NCBI GenBank assembly: GCA_964390695.1
Contig: CAYMKI010000004.1
Location: 1-58,238 of the forward strand
Reading direction: 5' to 3'
DNA from: CAWACC01 sp964390695
Lineage (GTDB): Bacteria > Chlamydiota > Chlamydiia > Chlamydiales > Parachlamydiaceae
DNA: 58,238 nt
The notes under the pieces were generated by a model that saw nothing but the letters and a program-made list of their open reading frames with translations, had not been told where the DNA came from and did not search any database. Each line of letters opens with the position of its first letter. Position 1 is the stretch's first letter. Positions 10,060 to 19,249 of the stretch are shown piece by piece. Made by a program: the position numbers and the translations under genes.

Positions 10060-10731
10060 TTAAAACTTAACACCTTTTTGACGCAATGAAGTGTACGTTT
10101 GATCCCCGGTGATGATATGATCGTTGACAGCAATACCCATAAGACGCCCCACTTGAATTAGATTATCTGTCACCTGATAGTCTTCAGGAGAGGGATTGGG
10201 ATCTCCACTGGGATGATTATGCACGAGGATCAAACTTGCAGCTTTATGGCGTATCGCCGGATAAAAAACCTCGCGAGGATGCACCAATGAATTCGACAGA
10301 GTGCCTATACCCACGACTTCATAGCAGATCAGGCAATTTTTAGTATCCAGCAAGATAACCACCAACACTTCCCTCTTTTCATGCATCAGGAGATCCTTGA
10401 TCAAATTATAGGCATGCACCGGATGGGATATGGGATACTTCTGCGGCTGTGCTTGCTTAGCTAGTCGAAGGCTGAGGTGAATGCAGGCTTTAAGTTGAAT
10501 AGCTTTAGCTAATCCAATCCCCTTGACTTGTTGCAATTCCTCGACAGTAGCTTCTGCCAGCTTTTGCAAGCTGCCAAAATGCGCCACTATCTCTTGTGCT
10601 AGCTTTAGTACAGGACTTTTTTGAGTGCCGCTGCCTAAAAGAATAGCTATCAGTTCCACTGTAGAGAGAGATTCAGCCCCTTGCCGAAGCAAACGCTCCC
10701 TGGGTCTTTCTCCCTCAGGCAATCGATGCAT
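10060..10731 (-). CDS. radC: RadC/JAB-domain DNA repair-family protein
   Basis: The RadC family has an N-terminal helix-hairpin-helix-like region and a C-terminal MPN/JAMM metalloprotease-like domain; its cellular role is unsettled. Here residues 3-20 carry the family start (RLPEGERPRERLLRQG), 69-82 the HhH-like VKGIGLAKAIQLKA, and 171-184 the JAMM signature HNHPSGDPNPSPED with His171, His173 and Asp184. I start at ATG 10731 (223 residues). A GTG at 10752, just after the hflX stop, is a possible coupled start; the longer frame to 10878 would overlap hflX by ~120 bases and is unlikely. It is the last gene of a four-gene minus-strand operon behind hflX. Confidence 0.88.
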   Translation of the reverse strand: MHRLPEGERPRERLLRQGAESLSTVELIAILLGSGTQKSPVLKLAQEIVAHFGSLQKLAEATVEELQQVKGIGLAKAIQLKACIHLSLRLAKQAQPQKYPISHPVHAYNLIKDLLMHEKREVLVVILLDTKNCLICYEVVGIGTLSNSLVHPREVFYPAIRHKAASLILVHNHPSGDPNPSPEDYQVTDNLIQVGRLMGIAVNDHIITGDQTYTSLRQKGVKF

Positions 10732-10756
10732 AGGCACATAAGGATCGCTCACACAT

Positions 10757-12076
10757 TTACTCGTTGACTTTATATTTATGCAGTTTACCCGCCAGAGATA
10801 TAGGTATGCTGACGCGAAGGATAAGGTCATTATCCTCATAATCCTGATGAATAATCTTTCCCTGCCGGATAACTTCACTCACCAGACGATATTCGCTCTG
10901 GGGAATTTTTAACAAGATCTCGCTCCTCTGATTGCGGATCTCGTGAATCATCATCTCCTCCAACTCCTCAAAGCCCGTGCGCTTAAGAGCTGAAATGGCC
11001 AGAGTTTTTGGATATTTTATGCGCATTTTATCGATAAGGGCGCGATTTGGGCATTGATCGATTTTGTTTAGCACGGTGATGATCGGTTTGTTCTGGGCAT
11101 TCAATTCTTTCAACACTTCAAATGTGGTTTCGGCTTGCTCTTCAGCCATGGGATGGCTGACATCCACAAGATGTATCAAGATATCGGCGTAAAGAGCTTC
11201 TTCTAATGTACTCTTGAAAGCTGCAACCAGAAGATGCGGCAGCTTGCGGATAAAACCCACCGTATCAATCAGCAACACCTCTTGGTTATTGCCTAAGGTG
11301 AATTTACGCGTAGTGGTATCCAGGGTGGCGAATAACTTATCTTCAACAAATACGCTGGACTGAGTCAAGGCATTTAACAACGTCGATTTACCTGCATTCG
11401 TATAGCCCACGATAGCAAATATGGGAATATTAGATTTTGCCCTTGCCGCCCTCTGAGTTTCTCTCACGGCTTTTACATCATGGAGCTCATCTTGCAGCTG
11501 TTCGATTTTTCTTTTTAAAATTCTACGGTCAATTTCGATTTGCTTTTCTCCCTCACCCTTGAGGTAAGCCCCTCCTCCCATGCCGCCTGTACCGGCCTGA
11601 CGTGATAGATGCGTCCACAACCTCTTCAGGCGGGGCGCTTCGTATTTCACCTGCGCAAGTTCTATCTGCAGACGAGCCTCTTTGGTTTGGGCTCTTTGGG
11701 CAAATACAGCTAAAATCACTTCGGTGCGGTCAATGACAGGTATATTGAATTCTTTCTCCAAATTTCTTTGTTGTGCCGGGGTGATCTCATCATCGAAAAT
11801 CACCAGATCAGCTTTTAGGCTCTTAGCTCTTTCGATCAATTCGTTCAGCTTTCCCTCTGTCACGAAAGTAGCCGCCACGTATTTGCGGATGAGGCAAGGA
11901 GATTTATCTACCACTTCAACGCCCAGGGTCTTGGCTAACAAAGCCAGCTCTTGTAGGTGTTCTTCACATGTTTCTAGAGTTTGAGGAGCCTTGTATACGG
12001 ACACCAAAAAGGCGTGTTTGGGTGTAGCATCCGCTTCATTGGATGGTACGGTTAAAAATAGATTATTTTGCTGCAT
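10757..12076 (-). CDS. hflX: Ribosome-associated GTPase HflX
   Basis: HflX is a GTPase that binds the 50S subunit and can split stalled ribosomes. The sequence shows the N-terminal HflX domain, the glycine-rich linker (GTGGMGGGAYLKGEGEKQIE, ~162-181), G1 motif GYTNAGKST (~224-232), G3 DTVGF (271-275) and G4 NKID (337-340), at normal length (439 residues). I start at ATG 12076, which has AGGA about 11 bases upstream; the TTG at 12097 that extends the frame would overlap the upstream gene. In C. trachomatis hflX sits beside the phnP-like gene and pgi (from memory). Here the phnP-like neighbour is kept, but pgi lies 24 kb away. Confidence 0.95.
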   Translation of the reverse strand: MQQNNLFLTVPSNEADATPKHAFLVSVYKAPQTLETCEEHLQELALLAKTLGVEVVDKSPCLIRKYVAATFVTEGKLNELIERAKSLKADLVIFDDEITPAQQRNLEKEFNIPVIDRTEVILAVFAQRAQTKEARLQIELAQVKYEAPRLKRLWTHLSRQAGTGGMGGGAYLKGEGEKQIEIDRRILKRKIEQLQDELHDVKAVRETQRAARAKSNIPIFAIVGYTNAGKSTLLNALTQSSVFVEDKLFATLDTTTRKFTLGNNQEVLLIDTVGFIRKLPHLLVAAFKSTLEEALYADILIHLVDVSHPMAEEQAETTFEVLKELNAQNKPIITVLNKIDQCPNRALIDKMRIKYPKTLAISALKRTGFEELEEMMIHEIRNQRSEILLKIPQSEYRLVSEVIRQGKIIHQDYEDNDLILRVSIPISLAGKLHKYKVNE

Positions 12077-12084
12077 GCAATTTT

Positions 12085-12876
12085 TTATCCTGGACAAAAG
12101 TCGATTTCTAAACCATCATATGACAATCTGATATTCTCTGGCAAGTAGGCATTGCCGCGATCGTGATCGACTTCATGCGCCAAATGCATCAACCAGGCTT
12201 TTTTAGCGCCGCTCTTTTGAATAAAGCTGACAGCTTCGTCGATAGAAAAATGCATAGGCGAAGGCAGAAATCTTAAAGCGCTGATAACCAATGTGTCCAA
12301 CCCCTGTAAGTGGTTGAAAATGTCCTCTTTATAATCTCTAATATCCGATATATACGCCAAATTCCCAAAACGAAAGCCCGTCACCCGCATTTTAGCCTGT
12401 TCAAAACTCATATAGCGAACGTTCAGCCCTAAAAATTCTGTTTCCCCCTCGGTCGAGGGAAGCAGATGGATGTCATATTTGTTCCGGAACGAAGGCGTTT
12501 GTTTATCCGTCCCAAAGATGTAATAAAATCTGTGTTTGATATCGCGATATGTCTCGGGACACATGAGACATGGCAAAGGCTTCTCCATATGCAAGGTCAG
12601 AGCCCGCAATTCATCGATGCCCGCAGTGTGGTCGTAGTGAGCATGAGTAAATAATATGCCATCCAATGACTTGATATTATGCCTTAGGGCTTGCATGCGA
12701 AAATCCGGACTGCAATCGACAAGGAAGTGCTTGCTATCTACTTTCAGGAGCAGAGACGAACGCGTGCGCTGATTATACGAATTTTCTGAGGTGCATACCG
12801 GGCATTTGCAACCCACGACAGGAACCCCCAAAGAGCCGCCCGTACCTAGAAAGAGTAATTGAGCTGAATTTTTCAT
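12085..12876 (-). CDS. Metallo-beta-lactamase-fold hydrolase, PhnP-like
   Basis: A 263-residue MBL-fold enzyme. Residues 78-83 form the metal-binding THAHYDH motif (His78, His80, Asp82, His83), and the N-terminal LFLGTGGSLGVPVVGC with the following CKCPVC matches the PhnP/cyclic-phosphodiesterase branch. The likely reaction is hydrolysis of a (cyclic) phosphodiester; the exact substrate cannot be read. Its ATG overlaps the stop of the upstream gene as ATGA, implying translational coupling, and hflX follows 8 bases after its stop. It corresponds to the chlamydial protein annotated PhnP (CT380, from memory). Confidence 0.88.
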   Translation of the reverse strand: MKNSAQLLFLGTGGSLGVPVVGCKCPVCTSENSYNQRTRSSLLLKVDSKHFLVDCSPDFRMQALRHNIKSLDGILFTHAHYDHTAGIDELRALTLHMEKPLPCLMCPETYRDIKHRFYYIFGTDKQTPSFRNKYDIHLLPSTEGETEFLGLNVRYMSFEQAKMRVTGFRFGNLAYISDIRDYKEDIFNHLQGLDTLVISALRFLPSPMHFSIDEAVSFIQKSGAKKAWLMHLAHEVDHDRGNAYLPENIRLSYDGLEIDFCPG

Positions 12877-13448
12877 GATTTTTTCAACGTTTGCATGACC
12901 GCTTGGTAAATATTAGGATATTCGAAGTACACCCAAGAACCCGTACGCGTATTCTGTTCAGGCAACTGCACGCGATAATAGCGGCTATCCTTGGCAAACT
13001 GCACTTCTTGGAATATCACCTTAGAGGCTGGGGTATCTGCCGCCATTTCCGGCTTGACTTGTATGATTAACCTGGCCGGCGGCTGACTATAGAACAAACC
13101 TTCTATACCCTCGGAAAGAGTCTTTAAGCTCTCTTGCAATTTGATCAAGTCGTATATCTTTTTATATTGCTCTACGGTCAGATCCGCCACGATTTCTGTA
13201 GGGTCTTTATCTGCATACGAAATCTCAACCTTATCAAAAATATATTTGGTCAACTTTCCAGAGTGCGGACTAATTTCCTGATAAGTCAACATCGACATCC
13301 ACTCAGGAGAGAGCATCACATTTTTGGTCACATACCTGCCCGTCGGACCATAATTATATAGCACATAACCCACTAAAGCAAAAGCACAAAGTACTCCGGC
13401 GCCTATAATAAACAACAGATTACGTATATCTTTTTGAACTACAGTCAT
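12873..13448 (-). CDS. Membrane-anchored conserved hypothetical protein
   Basis: A 191-residue protein starting at ATG 13448, chosen over an upstream extension because a GAGGGGAG ribosome site precedes it and the N-terminus then reads as a signal anchor (MTVVQKDIRNLLFIIGAGVL and on, membrane helix ~11-33). The rest is a soluble, presumably periplasmic domain with no motif I can name. It is the first gene of the operon with the phnP-like hydrolase, hflX and radC, overlapping the next gene by four bases. Confidence 0.75.
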   Translation of the reverse strand: MTVVQKDIRNLLFIIGAGVLCAFALVGYVLYNYGPTGRYVTKNVMLSPEWMSMLTYQEISPHSGKLTKYIFDKVEISYADKDPTEIVADLTVEQYKKIYDLIKLQESLKTLSEGIEGLFYSQPPARLIIQVKPEMAADTPASKVIFQEVQFAKDSRYYRVQLPEQNTRTGSWVYFEYPNIYQAVMQTLKKS

Positions 13449-13510
13449 AACTCCCCTCGGTTCACCTCGACAAAGAATACCTCTGTTCTGTAAAATGTAT
13501 CCTAGCTTAG

Positions 13511-13579
13511 CTCGACTTTGCAATATTTTTGAATGAAAACTCTCTCTGCAGAGAAGTTCAAAAATGTTGCACAGTCGAA
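13511..13579. repeat. Short dispersed inverted-repeat element, copy A
   Basis: A 69-bp palindromic element whose ends begin TTCGACTGTGCAACAT or CTCGACTTTGCAATAT and continue TTTTTGAA, with a CTCTGCAGAGA palindrome between the arms. A second copy lies at 25457-25547 and a half copy at 39226-39250. Here it fills the divergent region between the 191-residue protein gene and the FAD oxidoreductase gene. Confidence 0.7.
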
Positions 13580-13625
13580 CTTAGGACTAGACTGCCTAAA
13601 TGTCATGTAAGTTACAAGAGAATTT

Positions 13626-14609
13626 ATGAAAATTGCAATTATTGGCGCCGGTTTTTCCGGACTGGCCACGGCCTATTATCTGCTGGATAGATATCCAGCT
13701 GATATCACGCTTTTCGATCCCCAAGGAATTGGCGGCGGAGCCTCCGGAATCGCAGCCGGACTACTACACACTTATGCCGGATTGCATTGCAAATTGAACC
13801 TAAAAGGAGCCGAAAGCTATCAAGCTACCTTGAACCTTTTACAAGCTGCGGCAGCCGTTCAGGAACAACCCGTCTTTGCCAAGAGCGGATTAATACGCAT
13901 AGCTCTCTCCCCCTCAAATTACAATGATTACATGAAATGCGCCGCCACTTTTCCCGATGTCCAAGCCTTGACCGCAAGTGAAGTCATGCGCCTTGTTCCC
14001 GGTGCGGTTGAATGCCCGGGCATCTTTATTGAATCCGCGCTGACAGTGTATACCGGGAATTATCTCAATGGCCTTTGGAACCTCTGCCAGAAAAAGGACG
14101 CGCGATTGGAGAAAGTAGCCATTCAGTCCCTTGAGGAATTAAATAGCTACGACCTGGTAGTGGTCTGCAACAGCGCCTCAGCGATTCACCTGAAGGAATT
14201 GAAAGCCCTTCCAATAAATCCCGTCAAAGGCCAGCTTTTGGAGCTGGAGTGGCCGGAACATCTTCCGGTCCCCTCCGCGCCTCTCAACTCACAGGCATAT
14301 TTGGTCATGAATCCCGATAGGCGCACGTGTGTGGTAGGAGCGACCTTCGAGAGGGACTTTTCCTCTGCCCTGCCGGATCTCTCTATAGCCGTACAAGATA
14401 TCATGCCTAAAGTTACCGCCATGCTGCCTGGATTAAAAGACGCCAAAATCGTAGGCTGCCGCTCTGGGATTAGAGCTTCTGCTCCGGGCCATATGCCTTA
14501 TCTGAAACAGATCAACCCCAAATGCTGGGCGTTGCTAGGCTTGGGCTCCAAAGGATTGCTCTATCACGCCTACTATGCTCAAAAACTTGTCAAACAAGCC
14601 TTGGTGTAG
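13626..14609 (+). CDS. FAD-dependent oxidoreductase, D-amino-acid oxidase/dehydrogenase (DAO) family
   Basis: A 327-residue flavoprotein. The N-terminus has the dinucleotide-binding loop IGAGFSGLATAYYL (GxGxxG at residues 7-12), followed by the DAO-type GGGASGIAAGLLHTY segment, and the C-terminus has the second FAD-contact region (GLGSKGLLYHAYYA). Members oxidise amines or amino acids; the substrate is not evident. It resembles the protein called a D-amino-acid dehydrogenase in Chlamydia (CT375, from memory), a gene near pgi, hflX and phnP there, so part of that neighbourhood survives. An AAGAGAA ribosome site precedes the ATG. It is divergent from the hflX operon. Confidence 0.85.
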   Translation: MKIAIIGAGFSGLATAYYLLDRYPADITLFDPQGIGGGASGIAAGLLHTYAGLHCKLNLKGAESYQATLNLLQAAAAVQEQPVFAKSGLIRIALSPSNYNDYMKCAATFPDVQALTASEVMRLVPGAVECPGIFIESALTVYTGNYLNGLWNLCQKKDARLEKVAIQSLEELNSYDLVVVCNSASAIHLKELKALPINPVKGQLLELEWPEHLPVPSAPLNSQAYLVMNPDRRTCVVGATFERDFSSALPDLSIAVQDIMPKVTAMLPGLKDAKIVGCRSGIRASAPGHMPYLKQINPKCWALLGLGSKGLLYHAYYAQKLVKQALV

Positions 14610-14642
14610 GATATACATCCCTGTTGTCATAAAAGAAGGTGT

Positions 14643-14894
14643 CTATAAAATGCAAGTATAGAGCATATAAGGCACATCATCACCTGAATGTATAGTTTTG
14701 ATATATAACCTTGGCAAGACAATTTTTTGTTGTATTGTGGTTAATTTAGCAAAAAGTTCCTCATTTTTGCGTTTTTGTTCCTCAGGGATCAAAACATGAA
14801 GAGAACTATTCAAACAAGCATTTTTATATCTCTCTGCATTCTCTTTTAGCTCTGAAATTCGATATCTTATGTTTTTTAAGAACTTACAAAAAAA
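14643..14894 (-). pseudogene. Probable remnant of a small protein gene
   Basis: The 370-base stretch after the oxidoreductase has one frame open for 83 codons on the minus strand, ending at TAG 14645-14643 and bounded upstream by TGA. Its translation looks protein-like (ISELKENAERYKNACLNSS, then EEQKRKNEELFAKLTTIQQK), but there is no ATG near its beginning and no ribosome site. It may be the C-terminal fragment of a decayed gene. A chance frame in AT-rich DNA is not excluded. Confidence 0.35.
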
Positions 14895-14919
14895 TCACAT
14901 TAACTTTTTATTACTTTAA

Positions 14920-14957
14920 TTGATATAATAAAGTTAAATTGATATAATAAAGTTAAA
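14920..14957 (+). promoter_or_regulatory. Tandem 19-bp duplication forming a near-consensus promoter
   Basis: The 19-mer TTGATATAATAAAGTTAAA occurs twice head to tail (14920-14938, 14939-14957). Each copy holds TTGATA and an overlapping TATAAT. The duplication places the TTGATA of copy 1 (14920-14925) exactly 17 bp from the TATAAT of copy 2 (14943-14948), a near-perfect sigma-70/66 promoter ~30 bases before the ATG at 14980. Confidence 0.7.
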
Positions 14958-14979
14958 TAAAATCGAAAATAGGTCTATT

Positions 14980-17900
14980 ATGAACATAAACATGATCACG
15001 TCTGATTTTAAACACAACGTTATTTCAACAACACTATCAAAATCTGAAGAAGAATTAATCACTAAGTCGTATAATAACTTAAGCACATTAAAGGAAAATA
15101 ACCTATTTCATGTTGTTAAAGATGCCATTTTGAGAGATATATCTCTCGATTATGGTCGTGGATTGAGTTTAGCATCTATTGAGAAATTATTTCATAAAAT
15201 AAATAACGACATGCAGTTCAATCCAGACCTGACTCTTAAAATAAAGAAAATTTTCATAGATCAGATCTTTGAATACAACACTATCCTGCCTGCTACACTT
15301 GAAGCAACAGAAACAGACCATATTTTGGCTTTTCTACTTAAAGAAAATCCAGGTCTCTTATTCATGCATAAATCACAATTAAATATCCTCTCAGCTGAAT
15401 CTCAGCTTCAACTGGTAATATTCATGGCCAACAACAGCAAATTTGTTGATTCTATTGATTTTCGAATATTAGATAAGATTAATACCATGCCGCTAGAGAC
15501 CCGTTTGGAAATAGCCAAAATGATAGCTAAGCAAGGGCAAAATCAAGCGGGATATTCCGGTGCTTATTATCTCTGCACACAACAATTACGCCATATGAAC
15601 TTACAAAATACGACCTTTGAACAGAAGATGGACCTAGCGGACTGCATACTTCAAAATTGTCAGAATCAAGATTCTATTACAAAGGAGATGTATAAAGGTC
15701 TCCTGCAATTGCAACCCCGTGAACCTAAAGATGAATATCTTGCATATATAAAGGCTCTCGTAAAAAAATTTGTTCTTGGGCCCAAAGGCATCGACCTTGA
15801 TTTAGACCAGCTCACTCAAAACGATTTTCCGCTAGAAAAAAAACTTATCCTGGCAAAAAAACTTGCCTCCTTGGGCTTCTTGGCAGATCAATATATAGCC
15901 GCATTAATCCCTGACATCTTTGATATCGAACTAGCCTCATTAATCCTGAGGCATAAAGGAGAAGGATCGTACGCAGTCCTGGAACATTTAGAATCTCTTC
16001 CTCTAAAAAACACCCCTGTAGATGAACGTTTAGAGTTCGCCAAGCTCATCTTTGATGTTTCACCCAATAGACAAAATGAATCTGATTTGTTTAAAATCAT
16101 TACAGCATTATTAAGCCCTACAGACACGTTGGAGCAAAGATTTGATCTTGCCTATACAATAAACGAGAGTAGATGGCGACAACCAAATCAAAGTGATTCG
16201 ATTATTCAAGCACTTCTCAAAGACTTGCCACCGGAAGGGGTGCCTTTATCTGACATTGAACATATAATAAGAAAAAATAATAAAACAACCTCTCTATACA
16301 TGATGGTCTATTTTCATCTTGTGAAATGCCGGGCTTCCGACAAAGAATTGCTCACATTAGTACCCTGTATTTTGGAGCTGGCGCCAAACTTGACTTATTA
16401 TCTAGCTTACCATCTTGATAAATTTGGACTCCAAAGCATTCCTTTTGAAGATCGAATCGATTACATCATGAAAATTTTACAAATCGATCCGCAAACTAGA
16501 ACGAACATCGCAAACAAATTACACGTTATATTAGGTGGCATACCCATTCAAGAGCGCCTAGAATTTGCTCGAAGATTATTGGAATTAGGAGATCAAGGTG
16601 TCAAGCTCGTTGCAGAAGGCAGTCCTTCTTTTAAATTGAACGAAGCCTCCATTCAGGACCGTTTAGATTTAGCCTTTTATATTGCGAGACAAGAAGAAGT
16701 TCACGCACGGATTTTGCTCAATCATTTAAACTTCTTTTTTCTATCAAATGCTCCCTCTGAGCATTTATTTAACTTGGCGGAATTAATAATTAAGCAAGGA
16801 CAAAACATCGCTCGAGTTAATCCCGAAGCGTTAGACTTCCGCATCTTTTCAATCAAACAGCGATTTATCCTCATCGAGAAAATGATCCACGACAACCATA
16901 TATATACTTTTGATAAGGCTTGGTTGGCTGATATGCCTTGGGAATATCGTTTGAACTTAGCCAAGCAGGCTATAAAAAAATCAAAAGATCGTAACGAGTA
17001 CTTCTCTGGATATAATTGGGACCTTCAGGAAGTTCCCTTTAGCGAGCTATATTCTTATGCCGAACAATTCATGCAACATATGGAAAGCGTTGCAAGAAAT
17101 TTTTCTCAGAACTTTCTTGCACTATTTGGCCATGATCTAAAGGAAACCGAAATTATATCCCTGCTCAGGTTATTTTCTAGACAGAGCGCTTATTTGCTGA
17201 AATTAGCGATCTCCCAACTAACCTCCCCACCTTTAAAGGAAGCGACTTGCCGTCAAGCTATTATGGAATTTCTAGTAGATACCGATCTAGATCTACAAAC
17301 CCTCTTTAATCACCCTGCGCTGCAAGAGATCAAGCCTATCCTATATTTACTTACAATGAAAACGTTAGATGTACAAGAAGCAGTGAATCAAACAAATGAA
17401 TTACCAAAAGATGTTATGCTTGCAACAGAACAACTTCATCAATTTTTAACCACTAGGGAACAATTCAAGATCCTTCTTGATTTTTATAGCGAAATAGACA
17501 GCCTTAAGAATCCAATATTGCAATTTAAGCTCATGCGCTGGCTTGCTTATACAACAGGAAAATTTGCGGATGCCCCTCCGGATAATATCCAGTTATTAAC
17601 AAAGCAAACGACGATGCATGAGATTTATAAACAGCAATCGCTACCCAATCGCTTTGTCTTGATCAGGGAGCTCTGTCATAGAACAGAGCCCTTTCAGCCG
17701 AGAATCATAACCAATCAAGATAATACACTCAGGGAATTCAACGAATATGGTAAACTCTCTTGGATATTGCTTTCTCAGCTAAAATCTCTAGGGATATCCT
17801 TTATACAGTTTGAAAAAATCAACGACTTGATTGATGGCAAAAAAGGATTTAAGGCTACAAAGAATTTTAGCATTCTAGTCGACCTCCTAAACGAGGTGTT

Positions 17901-18894
17901 ATTACTTCCTCCTTTAAATGTCGCTGAAGCTAAGTTATTTTGCGATCGCCTTGAGACTATTTTAAGTTTAAAGACTATGGATCATGTATTACAGAATTTG
18001 GAAAACATGACAAACACTCTGATTCTTTTAGGAAGGGAAAGTTTCATCAAGGCTTTAACTGCAAAGGATTTAAATGCTTTTTTCTTTAACATGATTGAAA
18101 AGCAAATAACTATTGGGGAAACTGAAAATTTCACAAGAAAATGGAAGGAAACTTTTGGAAATCCCCGAAATCCCAACGCTATCTTTATCTATTTGCGAAG
18201 CCTTGAAAAACTCCCTTTAGAAGAACGAGAAATAGCCAAAAAAGGCTTGAGCCGCTATATACAATCTGTTCTGAACGGAGACTTTCCTGCCATCAGGTAC
18301 CAAACAAAAAATCAACCCCACCTTGAGAAAATTTTTGCGAATGAAGAACTCAAAAACCGCTGGTTGAATAAAGGTAAATCCATTGAAATCGGAAATTACA
18401 CGTTATCTTTCAGCGATGATTTTATGGACTTGCTCCTGATAGGAACAGAAATTCAGGGGAGCTGTATGCACATAGGTGAAGACCCCCGAAATAATAAAGC
18501 CCTTATTTCATCGCTAATGCATGGAGGCGTTATTCCCATCATCGCCCGACCCAAAGGTACAGCGGATAGTAAAATGACTGCTAGATGTTTTCTGCGTTTA
18601 GGTTGGGACAATGACAAGCAAACAGCTGTACTCTTGCAGGAGTCCATCTACTCCAATGTGAAAGATGCAGTTTTATCAAATGCTATGAATCAAATGGCTG
18701 TAGATAAAGCTAAACAACTAGGCATTCCTTTAATTGAGAAGGATAGATACCGAGGGCTTCATGGCAAGCCGTATGAAGGGACCTTTTCCTTCTTGGGTGG
18801 TGATTATCCCTATGTTTATAGCGATGCCGCCAGAGGCTTAGTCGACGGGCTTAAAGGTTTTGACATCAAAAATTGCTATTATGCCTCCAGCTAA
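14980..18894 (+). CDS. 1304-residue helical-repeat protein with a conserved C-terminal domain
   Basis: Starts at ATG 14980 with AGG six bases upstream. Residues ~165-670 contain at least eleven diverged helical repeats of the pattern x-x-x-R-L-x-(L/F)-A-x-x-I, for example PLETRLEIAKMI (~171), PVDERLEFAKLI (~345), PIQERLEFARRL (~521) and SIQDRLDLAFYI (~556), spaced roughly 30-100 residues. The last ~160 residues are a distinct domain beginning near IGTEIQGSCMHIGEDPRNNK (Cys1162) with later conserved-looking KMTARCFLRLGWD and LLQESIYSN. From memory similar C-termini occur in other large Parachlamydiaceae proteins, but I cannot verify that. There is no signal peptide or membrane segment. A soluble, repeat-scaffold effector is a possibility; no enzymatic function is claimed. 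Confidence 0.85.
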   Translation: MNINMITSDFKHNVISTTLSKSEEELITKSYNNLSTLKENNLFHVVKDAILRDISLDYGRGLSLASIEKLFHKINNDMQFNPDLTLKIKKIFIDQIFEYNTILPATLEATETDHILAFLLKENPGLLFMHKSQLNILSAESQLQLVIFMANNSKFVDSIDFRILDKINTMPLETRLEIAKMIAKQGQNQAGYSGAYYLCTQQLRHMNLQNTTFEQKMDLADCILQNCQNQDSITKEMYKGLLQLQPREPKDEYLAYIKALVKKFVLGPKGIDLDLDQLTQNDFPLEKKLILAKKLASLGFLADQYIAALIPDIFDIELASLILRHKGEGSYAVLEHLESLPLKNTPVDERLEFAKLIFDVSPNRQNESDLFKIITALLSPTDTLEQRFDLAYTINESRWRQPNQSDSIIQALLKDLPPEGVPLSDIEHIIRKNNKTTSLYMMVYFHLVKCRASDKELLTLVPCILELAPNLTYYLAYHLDKFGLQSIPFEDRIDYIMKILQIDPQTRTNIANKLHVILGGIPIQERLEFARRLLELGDQGVKLVAEGSPSFKLNEASIQDRLDLAFYIARQEEVHARILLNHLNFFFLSNAPSEHLFNLAELIIKQGQNIARVNPEALDFRIFSIKQRFILIEKMIHDNHIYTFDKAWLADMPWEYRLNLAKQAIKKSKDRNEYFSGYNWDLQEVPFSELYSYAEQFMQHMESVARNFSQNFLALFGHDLKETEIISLLRLFSRQSAYLLKLAISQLTSPPLKEATCRQAIMEFLVDTDLDLQTLFNHPALQEIKPILYLLTMKTLDVQEAVNQTNELPKDVMLATEQLHQFLTTREQFKILLDFYSEIDSLKNPILQFKLMRWLAYTTGKFADAPPDNIQLLTKQTTMHEIYKQQSLPNRFVLIRELCHRTEPFQPRIITNQDNTLREFNEYGKLSWILLSQLKSLGISFIQFEKINDLIDGKKGFKATKNFSILVDLLNEVLLLPPLNVAEAKLFCDRLETILSLKTMDHVLQNLENMTNTLILLGRESFIKALTAKDLNAFFFNMIEKQITIGETENFTRKWKETFGNPRNPNAIFIYLRSLEKLPLEEREIAKKGLSRYIQSVLNGDFPAIRYQTKNQPHLEKIFANEELKNRWLNKGKSIEIGNYTLSFSDDFMDLLLIGTEIQGSCMHIGEDPRNNKALISSLMHGGVIPIIARPKGTADSKMTARCFLRLGWDNDKQTAVLLQESIYSNVKDAVLSNAMNQMAVDKAKQLGIPLIEKDRYRGLHGKPYEGTFSFLGGDYPYVYSDAARGLVDGLKGFDIKNCYYASS

Positions 18895-19249
18895 ACCCAA
18901 ACGATCTGACACAACAACATATGAATTTTTTCTTGACTTGTATATCTATAAAATTGTAATATTGCGTATTGAATTAAACATAAGTTACCCATATAAGACG
19001 TAATAATGCTGAATAGAACTCTCAAATTCTTAAATACCTTTGGCAGCTTCCAGCTGCAAGATATTTGTATTATCACGATGCCTCGCCCTCCTTTCTCCCC
19101 GTAAGGGGTTCATGCTCTAACAACCACTCATACCCGAACAACTTGAAGCCCAGGATTGTTTTTCAGTTGTAAAATGCATGATTTAATAACGTTAAAACGA
19201 ACGTTAAATTGTCACTTAGTCATAATATAAAAAATGGAGTTTTCATCAG
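18895..19249. other. 355-base intergenic region without a gene
   Basis: I find no convincing gene here; the 61-codon minus-strand frame at 18891-19076 has no ribosome site or recognisable product. The region holds a small hairpin (GCAGCT-TCC-AGCTGC, 19043-19057) and a direct repeat of AACGTTAAA at about 19190-19208, each copy including the palindrome AACGTT. That repeat could be an operator for the downstream symporter gene, but a convincing -35/-10 pair with normal spacing is not visible. Confidence 0.4.

Noticed and set aside
10732..10878. Longer radC start overlapping hflX
   Set aside because: It would add ~49 residues not found in RadC and overlap hflX by 122 bases; the family-like start begins near RLPEGERPRERLL.
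18891..19076. 61-codon minus-strand frame after the 1304-residue gene
   Set aside because: No ribosome site, AT-rich composition and no recognisable product; a small hairpin lies in its beginning.
19190..19230. TTGTCA and TAATAT before the symporter considered as a promoter
   Set aside because: The two elements are only 8 bp apart, too close for sigma-70-type recognition.
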